Shown here one piece after another: positions 31,457 to 42,658 of a DNA stretch of 64,000 nt. How positions within the stretch are numbered: position 1 is the stretch's first letter; each line of letters opens with the position of its first letter. Source of the stretch: Cylindrotheca closterium (Eukaryota > Bacillariophyta > Bacillariophyceae > Bacillariales > Bacillariaceae); contig CAKOGP040001725.1 in the NCBI GenBank assembly GCA_933822405.4, positions 248,001 to 312,000 of the forward strand. Reading direction: 5' to 3'. The notes beneath the pieces were generated by a model that made no database searches, was not told the DNA's origin, and was given only the letters and a program-made list of their open reading frames with translations. Made by a program: the position numbers and the translations under genes.

Positions 31457-33706
31457 CTATTCTTCGTCATCCTGTCCTCTCATCTTCTTTCGCGGCAACA
31501 TTGATTTGGTCCAATTCCATAAGTTTCCAACAATACCAATCTTAGAGTCTGTATCGTTGGACTCTTCCTGGGATCTCTTTCTCCCAAAAGCAAGATAGCT
31601 GGCATTATCAAGTGTTGGTGTCACTTTGCATTCTCTTTCGTTTTCCAATAGAGGTTCAACGGCTCGTTTCATAACTTCGAGGCATGCCTCTTGATTCTCC
31701 AGTTCAACCCACTTGCCTTCAGATGTCTGAATTAGGTCATCGAATTTCTGGGAGAGTGTGGTCACAGTTGAAGCCAGAGGATCGACATTTGAATTGGTCT
31801 CGGCCTCTTTCTTGCAGTGTTCTTCTAAAGCCGACTGAAGCAAAGCTTGACTCGCTTCAATCTTGGCAAAAGTGTTGTGCAAAGCACTCGTGCGTTTGTC
31901 GAGACAATAAGTGTCATTTCCAATTTTCTTCACTTGTTCGCTGACACTTGTCTCGGATTCAGCCTGCACTTTTCGAATCTCTTGAAGTTCAAAGTCAGTC
32001 TCATTCTGTTTCACAACGACGGACCGCATCGCATTTTTCAAAGACTCCAACCCAGCGGCGAGAGTCTCGGAAGCCTTCGCCAACTTTGAAATCATTTCAG
32101 ATTGCTGGCGTTCTCCATCCTGCAGTTGATGACGCAAGCTTGACAGCTGTGATTTCATATTGGCTTCCAGAGTTTGCATACGTTCTTCCAAAGGTCGAAA
32201 TCCTACATCAGGTTCCAAAAAAGCTGCAATGTTGTTTGCAGTAGTGCAATTGCGTGATTCCGTGGCTTTGGTTTTGGCATCACATTTCCGCGAAAGAATC
32301 AACTTCTTGGCCTTCTCCTCCTCTTTGTTCGATTGTTTGCCATTCGTACCGGAATGCCTAGGAGACTCATCCAAAGATGCCATCTTCTTTGCAGCTTTAT
32401 GTGCTTCCATAAGCTGAGCCTTTCTTGGTACTGATTTGGCATTGGGCTTTCCAGTCTGTGGTGGATCCTTAAGACTTTTCTTCATTTCTTGATTCTTTGG
32501 AAGCTCCTCCTTCGATCGGTTGACTTGGCTTTCGGTATTGGAAATTTTAGCGTCCAATATGGTCTTCTTCCTGACGCTTTCGAACCTCGGCAATTCAACC
32601 CTTGTTGGGTCCGAAATGATTTGGTAGCTCTCCTGAATATCAGATTCAATGCTGTAAGCTAGCTTTGCAACCTTGTCACGAATGGATGTCCACAGTTCTT
32701 TAGGCTTTCTGTATTCCCGTTTTGTAGTTCGTGGAATAGAAGATGGTGCAAGTTGTTCCATGGAGTTGGGAATTCCAATCACCCTCAAATTTTCGCAATC
32801 GTGGAATCCATTCGACTGGACCATAGATAAACCTTCGTTCAATCCGACTCCCTCCAAGGACTTGCACCCTTCACAGACACCCTCTCCCAAATGCGTCACG
32901 GTGGATGAAAGGCATAGAAACTGAAGAGAGACGCACTGTGTGAAACAGAATTTGCCAATCTCTTCGAGTCCTTCATTCAGAACCACACAAACCAAGGCTG
33001 AACACTGAGAAAAGGCACCTGAACCAATGCTTCTGGTCGTACGTGCCATTCGAACCATTTTTAAAGCAGTGCAACCAAAGAATGCATTATTGCCAATCGA
33101 TGCGAGGCCGTTCCGCATATCTACGTATCTCAAGTGAACACACTCGGCAAAGGTTCTGGGTGGGATGTCTCTCATAGGTGAGACAATGATCACCCAAACC
33201 ACATTTTTTGGAACTACTTGATTGGCGTCAGAGTAGTAAAATGGAGCCACTGTTCCTTTTACATTACAGGTTGTTCGTTTGCGGGCCACAGCAGCAGGCG
33301 GGGACGTAGCTGCAGTACCTAGCGCAAGTAATTCTTCTGAATTTGGTGCGATCTTACGCCTGAACCTTTCTTTCAGCCTAGTTAGCGGCAGCCCTTCCAA
33401 AGAAATAACATTCTCGCCAAGCAACTTTTGCATCTGTTCACAACTAAGATTCAGGTTTTGAAAATGCTGGATACCCTCCTTGGTCGTCCACATCCGATGA
33501 CGCTGACTTGTTTGCGTGAGCTTTGACATTGTCTTAGAATCATCATCTGTTGAAGTGGCATTTTGGCTTGCAGGAATTTTCGCACTGGGCGCCATGGTGG
33601 TGATATGTAGACAAATCTGTGGCGTTCCAACTAAATGCGACGAGAAGATGGAGTATTGCCCACGATGGCGAAATGATGGGATACCATCAGTGTTTGAAGC
33701 GACCAT
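31457..33706 (-). CDS. BspA-type LRR (LRR_5) protein with long coiled coil, copy 3
   Basis: 749 residues from ATG 33706. A second ATG at 33595 has a better context (ACCATGG) and would shorten the protein by 37 residues. Residues about 140-360 are LRR_5 repeats (AFFGCTALK, AFSQCSALV, ENLRVIGIPNS) that match the two tandem genes at 17.4-20.3 kb. They are followed by a Lys/Glu-rich stretch and a long coiled coil (about 500-700). The end holds RKRSQEES, then IVGNLWNWTKSMLP, a looser version of the tail seen in the other copies. No signal peptide or membrane helix. Probably a nuclear or cytosolic scaffold; partners unknown. Confidence 0.75.
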   Translation of the reverse strand: MVASNTDGIPSFRHRGQYSIFSSHLVGTPQICLHITTMAPSAKIPASQNATSTDDDSKTMSKLTQTSQRHRMWTTKEGIQHFQNLNLSCEQMQKLLGENVISLEGLPLTRLKERFRRKIAPNSEELLALGTAATSPPAAVARKRTTCNVKGTVAPFYYSDANQVVPKNVVWVIIVSPMRDIPPRTFAECVHLRYVDMRNGLASIGNNAFFGCTALKMVRMARTTRSIGSGAFSQCSALVCVVLNEGLEEIGKFCFTQCVSLQFLCLSSTVTHLGEGVCEGCKSLEGVGLNEGLSMVQSNGFHDCENLRVIGIPNSMEQLAPSSIPRTTKREYRKPKELWTSIRDKVAKLAYSIESDIQESYQIISDPTRVELPRFESVRKKTILDAKISNTESQVNRSKEELPKNQEMKKSLKDPPQTGKPNAKSVPRKAQLMEAHKAAKKMASLDESPRHSGTNGKQSNKEEEKAKKLILSRKCDAKTKATESRNCTTANNIAAFLEPDVGFRPLEERMQTLEANMKSQLSSLRHQLQDGERQQSEMISKLAKASETLAAGLESLKNAMRSVVVKQNETDFELQEIRKVQAESETSVSEQVKKIGNDTYCLDKRTSALHNTFAKIEASQALLQSALEEHCKKEAETNSNVDPLASTVTTLSQKFDDLIQTSEGKWVELENQEACLEVMKRAVEPLLENERECKVTPTLDNASYLAFGRKRSQEESNDTDSKIGIVGNLWNWTKSMLPRKKMRGQDDEE

Positions 33707-34254
33707 TCCGTTGAGTCTCTATCAACGTGATATCATTTCGTGGATTCATTCAGTTCTCGTATTCGTTGGGTCAATCATTTCAACAAGCCGGGCCCATCGT
33801 GTTTTGACACGGAGTCAAGAAGGGTCCTGATGCGTTGACTAAGTCATCTTTGAATTATTAATATTGTATTGAAAGTTATATAAAAGGATCGATGAATCCG
33901 CAAAATGTGAAATTTGAAAATGAGAAGTAGCACGCAAGCGAGCTTTTCAAGTCCGTCCGCCTATCCACACCCTTCACCTCTGAGATGGGCAAAATCATTT
34001 CTGCATTGCAAAATGAGGCTCTCCATAAAATAAAGGGTAGATGCACCGTCATTGGTAGAATATGGCGATTTGGAGAAGATGTTTTCAATGATGTTGAACG
34101 AAACGCACACTGTAGATATATTACGGTATATATCGTTGCGTCTATCGGGCGTCTGTTTCAAATGGAAGCAGCTCATCACGTGTTATCCATGACCCAACAA
34201 CTCGACAGGGTATTACTCACAGCAATAGTAAGACATATAAGCTGTTGACAAGGA
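33707..34254. other. 548-bp divergent intergenic region
   Basis: Promoter space between the LRR_5 copy 3 gene and the fringe-like gene. Short ORFs only, none with a recognisable domain. TATATAAAAGG at about 33878-33888 resembles a TATA box but is far from both starts. Confidence 0.4.
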
Positions 34255-36868
34255 ATGAAGGTCCGATTAAGACTTCGACCAGCAAGGAAGAAGAAAAGTA
34301 ATAATGCTTTCAAAAAGACACTGTTTGCGGTCTCTCTTCTCGTCTTGTCATTGCTGAATGTGTTTACTTTCAGTCGCTTCAGTTCAGGATGGTCAAAAGC
34401 ACTAGTCTCCTTTTTTACCGAGTCATCTGTGATAGCTTGTCCACACAATATGACCGTTGATATTCTATCGGTAAGTCTAATTAATAGGCATTTTGACCGT
34501 GTGTCATTTTCTGGCTACGCTGAACATTGTTATCCCTTTCACTTAAGATTGGATCTGTGCACCGATTAAATTACCTGAGTGCCCAGCAAAACACCTTTGC
34601 GTCGCACTGTACTGTTCGAAACTTCTTTACAGCCACGGAAAAAGAGGATGCTGATCCACATTGCGAAAGCAAGTTGTCGAACCAGACGGTCGTGGCCATT
34701 AGCAACTTTTGTAGAAGGGGTCATCGGTGGGGGCGCCACGGAAAGCGGTTCATGGAATACATGTCGGGCTCCTATGCATTTCATAAATGGCTCTTTAAAA
34801 AGAAAAATCCTCAGGGATGGGTTTGTGCCCAAACACGACCAGCCCAAGCTCTCTTTAACGTTTTGGAAAAGTACCGAAAGCAAAATGAATCATTCCCCGA
34901 TTGTAAGTAACGGATCGACTCTGTTTGTCTATGTTGTCGATAGATGATATTCTAATCACTGCTCTCATTGACTACCCTTTCCAGACTTGATGATCCTTGA
35001 TGACGATACGTACTACAACATGAAACTGTTTTCAGATTACTTTGGACCAATGGATAGTTCCGAGCCAATGGTAGTCGCTGGGTGTCGTGTTCGTAGTCCC
35101 GTCCGACATCTTAATTTTACTATACCATTCGGTGGTTATGGGACGACGGTCAGCAAGGGGTGGCTGGAGAAGATGGTAACACCAATCTCCTGTCCAGGCG
35201 ATACCGATTATTGCAACACCATTCAAGTTGCCAGTGAAATTGGTGAGCACGCAGTCTTCAAAAATGGAATGACCGTCGCCGAGCTGATGTATGCGTATTC
35301 AACCTATGAACCATTTGATCAAAGGGAAAATTGGACAATTGGTTTTTGCTTGCATAGTGACTGGTATGTTTGTCTCTTGAATGATTCGAATGTCGAACTT
35401 AGATTTCCGATTTGGTTTCTGACATGTTTTGATATTTCAGGTTCATTGCCTATTTTACGAATTTCTACAACCTATCCAATCAAGTGACTGACCCAGACTT
35501 TGCAAATGAGCCTCGGGCCAGACTTGGCTCCATTATGGAATCAGAAATCAACGGAGGAGACGCTCCGCATCGGAGGAAAATATGTGATATGCACAGTGGC
35601 AACTGCCATTCCGATTCGGTCGCTTGCCACTACAGCAATCCAACCGAAATGAAAGCGATTACGGATATAGTTCGGCGAGAGAATCCTCAGGAGTTCACGC
35701 TCCCTGAAATTGACTGCATAGACTGCGATGAAGATGATGAACCCTATTATCAAGAAAAGGCTCCGATACTTGACATAATCTCGTTAGTCCGCAATGGTGG
35801 TGATGATGACACGGCCAATATTGATGCACAGAAGAAAGTTATTGGGTCAGACGAATTCGTTCGCTCCTTTTTCAACATATCGCAATCCAACACTGATGAT
35901 TCCTCGTGTTCCAACACAAACATGATCGACTTGTCTCACGCCAACAGCATCGTATTGACATGCAAATCGGACAAACTGCTTAGTCCTGGAACGTGGCTGA
36001 TGAATCAACTACGAAATCGCTACGCTCAATATGCCGGTGACGATTTACCTCGTTGGATCTGTGAACAGCGAAGGCTAATCAAAGGAGTCAGCCGGTTCCT
36101 TCTTCAGTACAAACAACACATTCGAACGAAGAAACTTCCAGACTATTTGCTACTGTTGACCGATACGACCTACTTTAACGTCAAAGTATTCCGAGAGATG
36201 CTTCGAAATATTGCAAACGGAGTAAAGTCCTCTACTGGTAAGCACTACCATCCGTTGGATCCACTTGCTGTGGGTGGATGTATGAGAGAATACGGCATTT
36301 CTGAAGAGGTATCCTTTCGAGTGCCAAATCTTGATTTTGGAATCCTTCTGAATCGGGCGACATTGGAGGACCTCTTGACACGAATTCACTGCAATAAGAT
36401 AGAAACACGAAAGAATCCTCTTTGCAGTATCATCTCAGAATCTCAAATAGGCGAAAGAGATGTATTCAAGGATGGCATGACTCCGGTGGACTTGATGAAC
36501 AGCTTTGCCACAGCAGACGCGCACCAAGATTTCAAGAATTGGACGGTTGGGATGTGTTTTGAAGCTGGATGGTAAGTTCTGATTGACCTTCATCCCAGCT
36601 ACAGTATGTTTACTACCATCATGAAGCAAACGACTCAACAATATATTCCAGGCTGTTGGCGTACTTTATACAGTTTTATACTGGAACCAGAGCAACCACC
36701 ACGATACCTCCAGAATCAAGCCTTGCGCGTGTCAACAGTTCTTTACACGCATACTTGGAGCCAATACAGAATGTACTTTGCCAGTACTCTGGGCGTGATT
36801 GTAACATCGATGCTCCTTATTGCAGTGGCATATCAGCTGACCAAATGTCAGCGTATAGGAGAAACTGA
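34255..36868 (+). CDS. Type II membrane protein with duplicated fringe-like glycosyltransferase domain (five exons)
   Basis: Exons 34255..34470, 34548..34902, 34985..35363, 35441..36571 and 36652..36868, introns 77-82 bp, all GT-AG and in frame; 765 residues. A basic N-terminus and one helix (about 22-39) give a Golgi-type anchor. Domain 1 has the metal-binding motif LDDDTYYN (Asp196-198) and GGYGTTVSKGWLEKM, as in fringe-like/GT31 enzymes. Domain 2 (about 430-740) has the same order of motifs but LTDTTYFN (Asp558) in place of the DDD. Both domains end in (G)-F/M-C-x(4-5)-W-x(2)-AYF-x-x-FY, and an intron cuts the Trp codon at that same place in each. So the domain and its intron were copied together. 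Donor sugar and acceptor unknown. Confidence 0.8.
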
Positions 36869-37192
36869 ATGAATCACCGTCGTGCAAAACGAGAAGACCT
36901 CGACTTGGCAACGAAGGTATTTGGGTGATTACGATCTTTATCTGGTACGCCGCAATAGTCGGTATCTCCAGTCCAAGGTCACCGTTGAACATACGGCCGA
37001 AATCTAAAACAACTGGGCATAGTCTGATCCGAAGGATTCCCCATGATTACGTGTCAGGGTGCTGCAACAAGTTGACATAACCCAAAATAGAGCGATAGCA
37101 TGGTTTTGCCAATACTAGTAATGTGCTTTCCAGTAGATATTTATTCTACTGTACGGTAGAAGATTTAGATGATCGTTTGTCGTCAGATTTCA
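36869..37192. other. Convergent intergenic region
   Basis: Space between two 3' ends; nothing recognised. Confidence 0.5.
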
Positions 37193-38593
37193 TCATTCCG
37201 ACGACTCCTGCATCCACTTCAAAACTGTATCTCTCGTAATCCCACCAAACATTATCTGGATCAAGGAATCCAAGTGTTCAACCTCTGGGAGGACCTCTAA
37301 ATCGATCCGGCGGCTATTCTGTTGAGTGGCAGCAGACTTATTTAGAGATTCCCATAATCGTATGGAAGACTCCATTGGAACTGTAGTATCATTTTTGCCA
37401 TGAACGATGAGTGTGTCTGGAAACGAGTCCATCAAAGTTGATTTTGATGGCTGTCGCAGTATTAGCCATGTGGGTGACTGGCTCTTCCAATTTTCCCGTA
37501 ACGAGCCCGATACTTTGCCTACAGCCGATTCTTCTATCAATGGGATAGAACAAGCAACTGCCATGGGTGAGATTCGTTCGACGCCTCGTGCGCGTTCGAA
37601 GAGATAATGCTTCGGAATGTCGTACACTCCATTCAAAGCGACAAAGGAGTCGATGCTTTGTCGAAATTCCGGATCGGTCAAAAGGGCCATTGCAGCAATA
37701 TGTGAGCCAGAAGAGTGCCCCATTAAGGTGATGTCGGTCTTGGCATCAATCAATCCTTCATGCTTTAGTTTCGAGAGGGATGCCACAATGTCAGCAGCTT
37801 GATCGGATACGTTCCCGTTGGGATACGTTCGATATCCAACAATGGCAACATCGATATTTTCTTGCAGGAATGGACTTGCTATTGGCCTGTAGATGGCGGG
37901 AAATCCGCTGTGTGGAAACAATGGACATGAGGATGAGTATATCTACCGGTAGCTCAGTTAGCGGTTGGTTCTTCCATCAAATAAATAAGGCTCAATATAT
38001 CCTTACCTTCCCCATGCTCCACCATGAACAAACAAGACAAGTCGTTTTGAAGTATTAATTGTGCTTCCGCTCGTAGTGTTCTCTCGTTTACACTGAATCA
38101 GATCGAGAATTTGTCGGCGATCTTTGCCATACTGCAGTCTCTGAAAGGCGACGGCGGGTTCCAAGAAGTCTTGGCTCATACTAATATCAGATTTCAACTT
38201 GCGGTTGACAAGTTTCGAAAGAAGGGAACCTTGTAGGCCTGATGAATGTACGAACTGCGTCAATGCGATTGGTTGTTCCTCAAGAACGGCCGGAGCAGCA
38301 GCAATCAAAGTCATTGTGTCCACCACAAAACGGAGAATTCCAAAGTCTCGCAAAAAATACTGAATCCGCCGTGGGACCCGTGTCCGAAAGTTTCGAAAGA
38401 AGTCGTCGTCTGGAGAAGGTTCATAGTCGGGAGCTTGCTGAAGTAGCTCATTCACTGTGTTTTCGACTTTTGCCGTAGTCGTCTGAACAGAAAAGGCTTC
38501 GGCATAATGTCGTTCGCATGGCAAGCAAGTCAGAATAAGCAGGATGGCAAATAAGCTTGCCAGTCTCGTGAATCCACGGATTGTTGCCAACAT
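37193..38593 (-). CDS. Plastid-directed alpha/beta hydrolase (esterase/lipase, two exons)
   Basis: Exons 38593..38007 and 37907..37193, with a 99-bp intron; 433 residues. The splice restores HGGAWGSGFPAIYR, the oxyanion-hole motif, as in isoprenylcysteine methylesterase-like carboxylesterases. The nucleophile elbow GHSSG is at about residue 259, the acid in VHGKND and the base in EVEHLD. The start at 38593 gives a signal peptide ending HYAEAF|S, followed by a Thr-rich stretch, close to the ASAF plastid motif. An earlier in-frame ATG at 38656 lies before the signal peptide and was not used. The substrate is unknown; a carboxyl ester or lipid in the plastid is likely. The intron holds a TACCGGTA palindrome (37944-37951). 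Confidence 0.82.
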
Positions 38594-38940
38594 GGTGCTG
38601 GGTGTGATAAGGTAAATCTTCCACTTGGTATTCAGGGTATTGGTCTCATGATACACTTGGATGGTGAGATGTATTAGTAAAACAATTGATCAACAATAAT
38701 CGTGGAGTGCGTCAGAAAGATGATGTGATGAGATTATGTTCGAAATTCTGCAATTTGGGCCTACAAAAGTTCTATTTCTATAGATACTATAGTATGGTAT
38801 TAATACCAGGTAGCTATATTTCAACAGTTTCTTCTATGGTGTACATATTACATTTGATTTAGCCATTCCCCACAATCATGCAGTGTAAATCCCCATATAA
38901 TATTGAAGCTGTCAGGAGCCGTCGCCCAATGTCTCCCTCA
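38594..38940. other. Intergenic region
   Basis: Promoter of the plastid hydrolase and the 3' flank of the coiled-coil gene. AT-rich, with no gene. Confidence 0.45.
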
Positions 38941-40644
38941 TCAATCTTCTTCTTCGTCGGCACTTGGCATCAAACCAATTTGCATGGCATGATTCAACTT
39001 CAATTGTTCCAATTCTTGTTCCATCTCCTCCAGACTTGTTTCCAGACAACCAATAGTCTGCTGCATCGCCCGCTTGTCGCGATTGAGCTGTTGCTTCTCG
39101 GACGAAAAACTTCGTTGCTGCTGTAAAGCGTTCTGTAGCATTGCTTCAAAGGAATTCATTTTGTCATTGTGTTGTTGCTGAGCCGTGTTAAGCTGTTGTT
39201 CAAAATACTGCTTTGACTCTCCGAGGCGTTGGCCAATATCATAATTTTGCTTGCGAAGGATTTCTACTAGCCGTTCCTTGTCATCAATGATGCGTGTTGT
39301 TTTCTCCCCAGTTTTCAGCATCTTGGAGATCTCTTTCTTGAGCTTGTTGTTTTCAGTCCGAAGCAAGCTTTCCTTTCGATTGTGCTCCAAACGGTAACGG
39401 TCCAATGCCTCCGATTGCTCCTTGATTTTCGCGGCAGAGCGCTGAGAGTTGCTTTCCATCATTTGCTTCTCCTTTTTGCTCTCGGATCGAACCGTTTCAA
39501 GTTCCTTCTTGAAAGTCTCTAGTTCGACATCCTTTTCCTTCAACATATTCTTCATTCGTGCTTCGCACTTCTTGTTGAGAGTATCTTGCTCGGCAGAATG
39601 TTTGACGAGACTTTGCATGATTTGCTTATCCTTTGCTCTCTCGGATTGACCCGTTTCAAGTTCCTTCTTGAGAGTCTCTAGTTGGGCATCCTTTTCCTCC
39701 AGAATACTCTTCATTTGTTCGTCAAACTTCTTCTTGAGAGCATCTTTTTGGGCATCGTTTTCGTCCTGCAAACGTTGGATTCGCTCTTTGGTCTCATTCG
39801 TCGTTTTGACCAGCATTCGTCTCGATTCCTCCTCCTTTAGTTTCATGACAGCAGCATTATGTTCGGTGGCCTGATTCTGAAGTTTGGCGTGTAGATCTCG
39901 AATCTGATTTGCTTGTTGTACCATTTGTTGCTCGAATTGGCAATGCTTTCGACGTAGCTCTGCATTGGTTGCCACTAGCATTTGTTCCACGGTATTAGCG
40001 CCTGGAATAGGTAGTAGGTGTGGCGAATGTGACTGCTTGTTTTTAGTCGGTCCAGTGTCCATTTGATGATCGACTTGTGAAAGTTGCAGCGAATCCTGGT
40101 TTGTAGTTTGGTCTTGATTATGAATACTGCCGAGTGGAGAGAAGATTGCAGGTGGAGCACGGTGACGACTTATTCCAACATGTTGAGATACCAATTCGAC
40201 AATTCCTTTTGCGTTATTCTTCTTGACTGGATCAGAGTTTTCCTTGCCTTCCTCGCCATTCGTGTTGGTTTGTACAACTGTGGGAGACAATGATTTGTTT
40301 TCTAGTCCCTCTATGATACCAATGGCAGACACGAGACAGTTCATGTTGTTGACATCATTCTTTCCTTCCTTCGTCTTGCTCTTGGATTTGGAAGCATCGC
40401 TTGTATCCAGCTTCTCGGAACCCTGTGAAGGCGAACTGACGCCTTTGGTAGATCTCAAGGGCAAGGGCCTCCGGGGCTTTTGTTTCGAACTTCTTGTTGT
40501 TATCTTGTTCCCCAGTGGTGGTGGTGGTGATGATGATGATGATGCTGAAGATTCGTCATGAGTCGACGATGATCCAGCATCAGATTCGGATACAAAACGT
40601 TTCCGCTTGAAACCTGTGATGATTGTATTTTCAATGCATTCCAT
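38941..40644 (-). CDS. Coiled-coil protein of unknown function
   Basis: 567 residues, no intron. The N-terminal 200 residues are disordered and Ser/Lys-rich, with a possible nuclear signal (FKRKRF near residue 12). Residues about 215-545 are an almost unbroken coiled coil. Inside it a segment of about 50 residues is present twice (EKDAQLETLKKELETGQSE and EKDVELETFKKELETVRSE, each followed by KQ(I/M)M). The end is acidic (EEED). There is no enzyme motif. Many nuclear or cytoskeletal scaffolds look like this, so I give no function. Confidence 0.7.
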   Translation of the reverse strand: MECIENTIITGFKRKRFVSESDAGSSSTHDESSASSSSSPPPPLGNKITTRSSKQKPRRPLPLRSTKGVSSPSQGSEKLDTSDASKSKSKTKEGKNDVNNMNCLVSAIGIIEGLENKSLSPTVVQTNTNGEEGKENSDPVKKNNAKGIVELVSQHVGISRHRAPPAIFSPLGSIHNQDQTTNQDSLQLSQVDHQMDTGPTKNKQSHSPHLLPIPGANTVEQMLVATNAELRRKHCQFEQQMVQQANQIRDLHAKLQNQATEHNAAVMKLKEEESRRMLVKTTNETKERIQRLQDENDAQKDALKKKFDEQMKSILEEKDAQLETLKKELETGQSERAKDKQIMQSLVKHSAEQDTLNKKCEARMKNMLKEKDVELETFKKELETVRSESKKEKQMMESNSQRSAAKIKEQSEALDRYRLEHNRKESLLRTENNKLKKEISKMLKTGEKTTRIIDDKERLVEILRKQNYDIGQRLGESKQYFEQQLNTAQQQHNDKMNSFEAMLQNALQQQRSFSSEKQQLNRDKRAMQQTIGCLETSLEEMEQELEQLKLNHAMQIGLMPSADEEED

Positions 40645-41254
40645 TCTATCTCTTGTATTTCTCTAAGCTCTGGCTTTATGTGTGGTATATTCAGAACATC
40701 CAGAATTCACAACCTTTCTTTCATACCGGTAGAGGACCTTATTGCTTGTATATTCCCGTTATTACTGTAATTTTCAATTTTGTTCTGTGGTTTGATATTT
40801 GGGGATTTGGAGACCTCGTTTAAAAAAAGCAGCGCGGCTGGCGCTCACTGAAACTAAAATATCGCGAAATGGTTGGTATTCGATCCCTTCGACTACAGTT
40901 TCAAAAATTCTGTGGTGCGTATACCGGTACCGGCATGCTCGCATCTCTCTCAACGACATATTTTTTATAAAATATACAGTACCAGGAGGCACAATACTCG
41001 TCGTGATGCAATAAAAGAGAATACACAGATATTGTATCAGACAATGACACTGTGATGCTGGCCAAGTGATGGAGATAAAACAACGCCGCTCATCCTACAG
41101 ACAATGACGCCCACGATCATTTGAAAGTAGAATTGGAGTATCTTCATTTTATTGGACAAGCTCAAGCAAATCGCATCATCCAACACTCATCATCTCAGGT
41201 GAATCATCAATCAAAATCAGTCTTTGGATTGATTCAGTCTGTTTGATTTCCAAT
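40645..41254. other. 610-bp divergent intergenic region with TACCGGTA sites
   Basis: No gene. It holds TACCGGTA at 40724-40731 (80 bp before the coiled-coil start) and a doubled form TACCGGTACCGG at 40922-40933. Together with the other copies in the window this suggests a regulatory element. Confidence 0.5.
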
Positions 41255-42658
41255 ATGGTTTGGCCGTGGACTACCGTTTCTGCCTCTACGTCTCCAAAAG
41301 GAAAGAGAATCAATGGAATCCGGCATACTGCACAGAAGAAATGGCCACCAAAGACTTCAAGACAACACTTCAGATCTCGATTGGTAGTATTGCTGATTAT
41401 GATCACCACCATGATTGCTTGGGTGGGAGCTTTGCTACGACTTGTGCTCCTATCAAAAGACAACAGAGATCCGATGTCCATACACAATCCTCCCGTTGTC
41501 GCCTTTCACGATGCCGTGGACGATAGGATTGCCCGAGAAATACCTGGATTGGAAATTTCTATTCCAATGCCGCCAGATGGTGGTCAATCCGATCTTCAAG
41601 TGGTAATACCCGCCAACTTACAATCATACTTTTCCAGCAACATATCTATCGATGACTCAAAAGCAAAAGGCATGGTACTATTGCTGCATGCTTGTACACA
41701 TTCCGCGACAAAGTTTTTCTCCCCATCTCTTGCCACCTGTCCCAACTGTGTTGGCTTATCTGAAGAAATGCGCATCGTAAGGCTAGTGTTGGAAAAAGGA
41801 TACATTCCAGTCGCCTTGTCTTGTGTCGATCGAAAAAGCGGATGCTGGAATCCTACGAAGGATACCAAACGAATTGAATACTTGCTGAAATGGTTGCGAG
41901 AAGAACCATCATCAAACGAACCATTGTCACCTCGCAAGTTTCTTTCGACTGCACTATCATCATCCCCTTCCTCTCAGACATTTGTAATGGGAGCTTCTTC
42001 AGGAGGTGCCATGGCGGCTCAGTTGGTCGCTCACGGAGTCATTGATAAGGGTGTCGTCATGGTCATGGGACTGGGCCCCAAGGTCGTCACCCAACTTCAG
42101 GAATTGCACCGACAACGACAACAAAGCAAGAATAACGGAGGCAAAGCAAGCTCACCAAAATTATATTTAGCACCCATGCCACGAGACAAGGGCACCACTC
42201 AAAAGGCAATTCAGAATTATCATACGCTCTGCACCAATAACTGCGCTTCAGCAGGGCATAATCCACTTCCGAACTCTGAGGCGGGTGACTGGATCATACT
42301 GGATACGACACACTGCGCTTCCTTGCCTGTCACTGTCGACTTTTTGATGCAACGAGTTCCTGGCATGAATGTCGAGGCGGCAAACCAGTTAATTCAAGCA
42401 TTGCTAGAGGCCAAACACATGGACAAAGACAGCCAAGAACTCGTGGTGGATCCCACAAGATCCAACTGGAGGGACTTGTTATTACTACAGGAAGAAAAGA
42501 AGGCTGTCTCTTCCAGCTCCAATGCCTCTTACTATCATGGCAAGTTTGCTCTTCAGCCAGGATACTCGCCACTGGCCAAAGCATTGCACCGAGCATGGGC
42601 CTTTCACGAATACTGTTCGGAAGTGGTGGTTCCGGCGCTGGAATTCTTTGAGCAATAG
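41255..42658 (+). CDS. Membrane-anchored alpha/beta hydrolase
   Basis: 467 residues from ATG 41255 (the frame is open 12 bases further, but only with TTG). A basic N-terminus and one helix (about 43-63) make a type II anchor. The lumenal part has an oxyanion-type strand (MVLLLHACTHSA) and the nucleophile motif GASSGG at about residue 245, then VMVMGLGP. A late DTTHCASLP may hold the catalytic histidine. This fits a serine esterase or peptidase of the alpha/beta-hydrolase fold. The last 35 residues (HGKFALQPGYSPLAKALHRA) are also found as a DNA fragment at 44854-44945. Substrate unknown. Confidence 0.72.
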   Translation: MVWPWTTVSASTSPKGKRINGIRHTAQKKWPPKTSRQHFRSRLVVLLIMITTMIAWVGALLRLVLLSKDNRDPMSIHNPPVVAFHDAVDDRIAREIPGLEISIPMPPDGGQSDLQVVIPANLQSYFSSNISIDDSKAKGMVLLLHACTHSATKFFSPSLATCPNCVGLSEEMRIVRLVLEKGYIPVALSCVDRKSGCWNPTKDTKRIEYLLKWLREEPSSNEPLSPRKFLSTALSSSPSSQTFVMGASSGGAMAAQLVAHGVIDKGVVMVMGLGPKVVTQLQELHRQRQQSKNNGGKASSPKLYLAPMPRDKGTTQKAIQNYHTLCTNNCASAGHNPLPNSEAGDWIILDTTHCASLPVTVDFLMQRVPGMNVEAANQLIQALLEAKHMDKDSQELVVDPTRSNWRDLLLLQEEKKAVSSSSNASYYHGKFALQPGYSPLAKALHRAWAFHEYCSEVVVPALEFFEQ

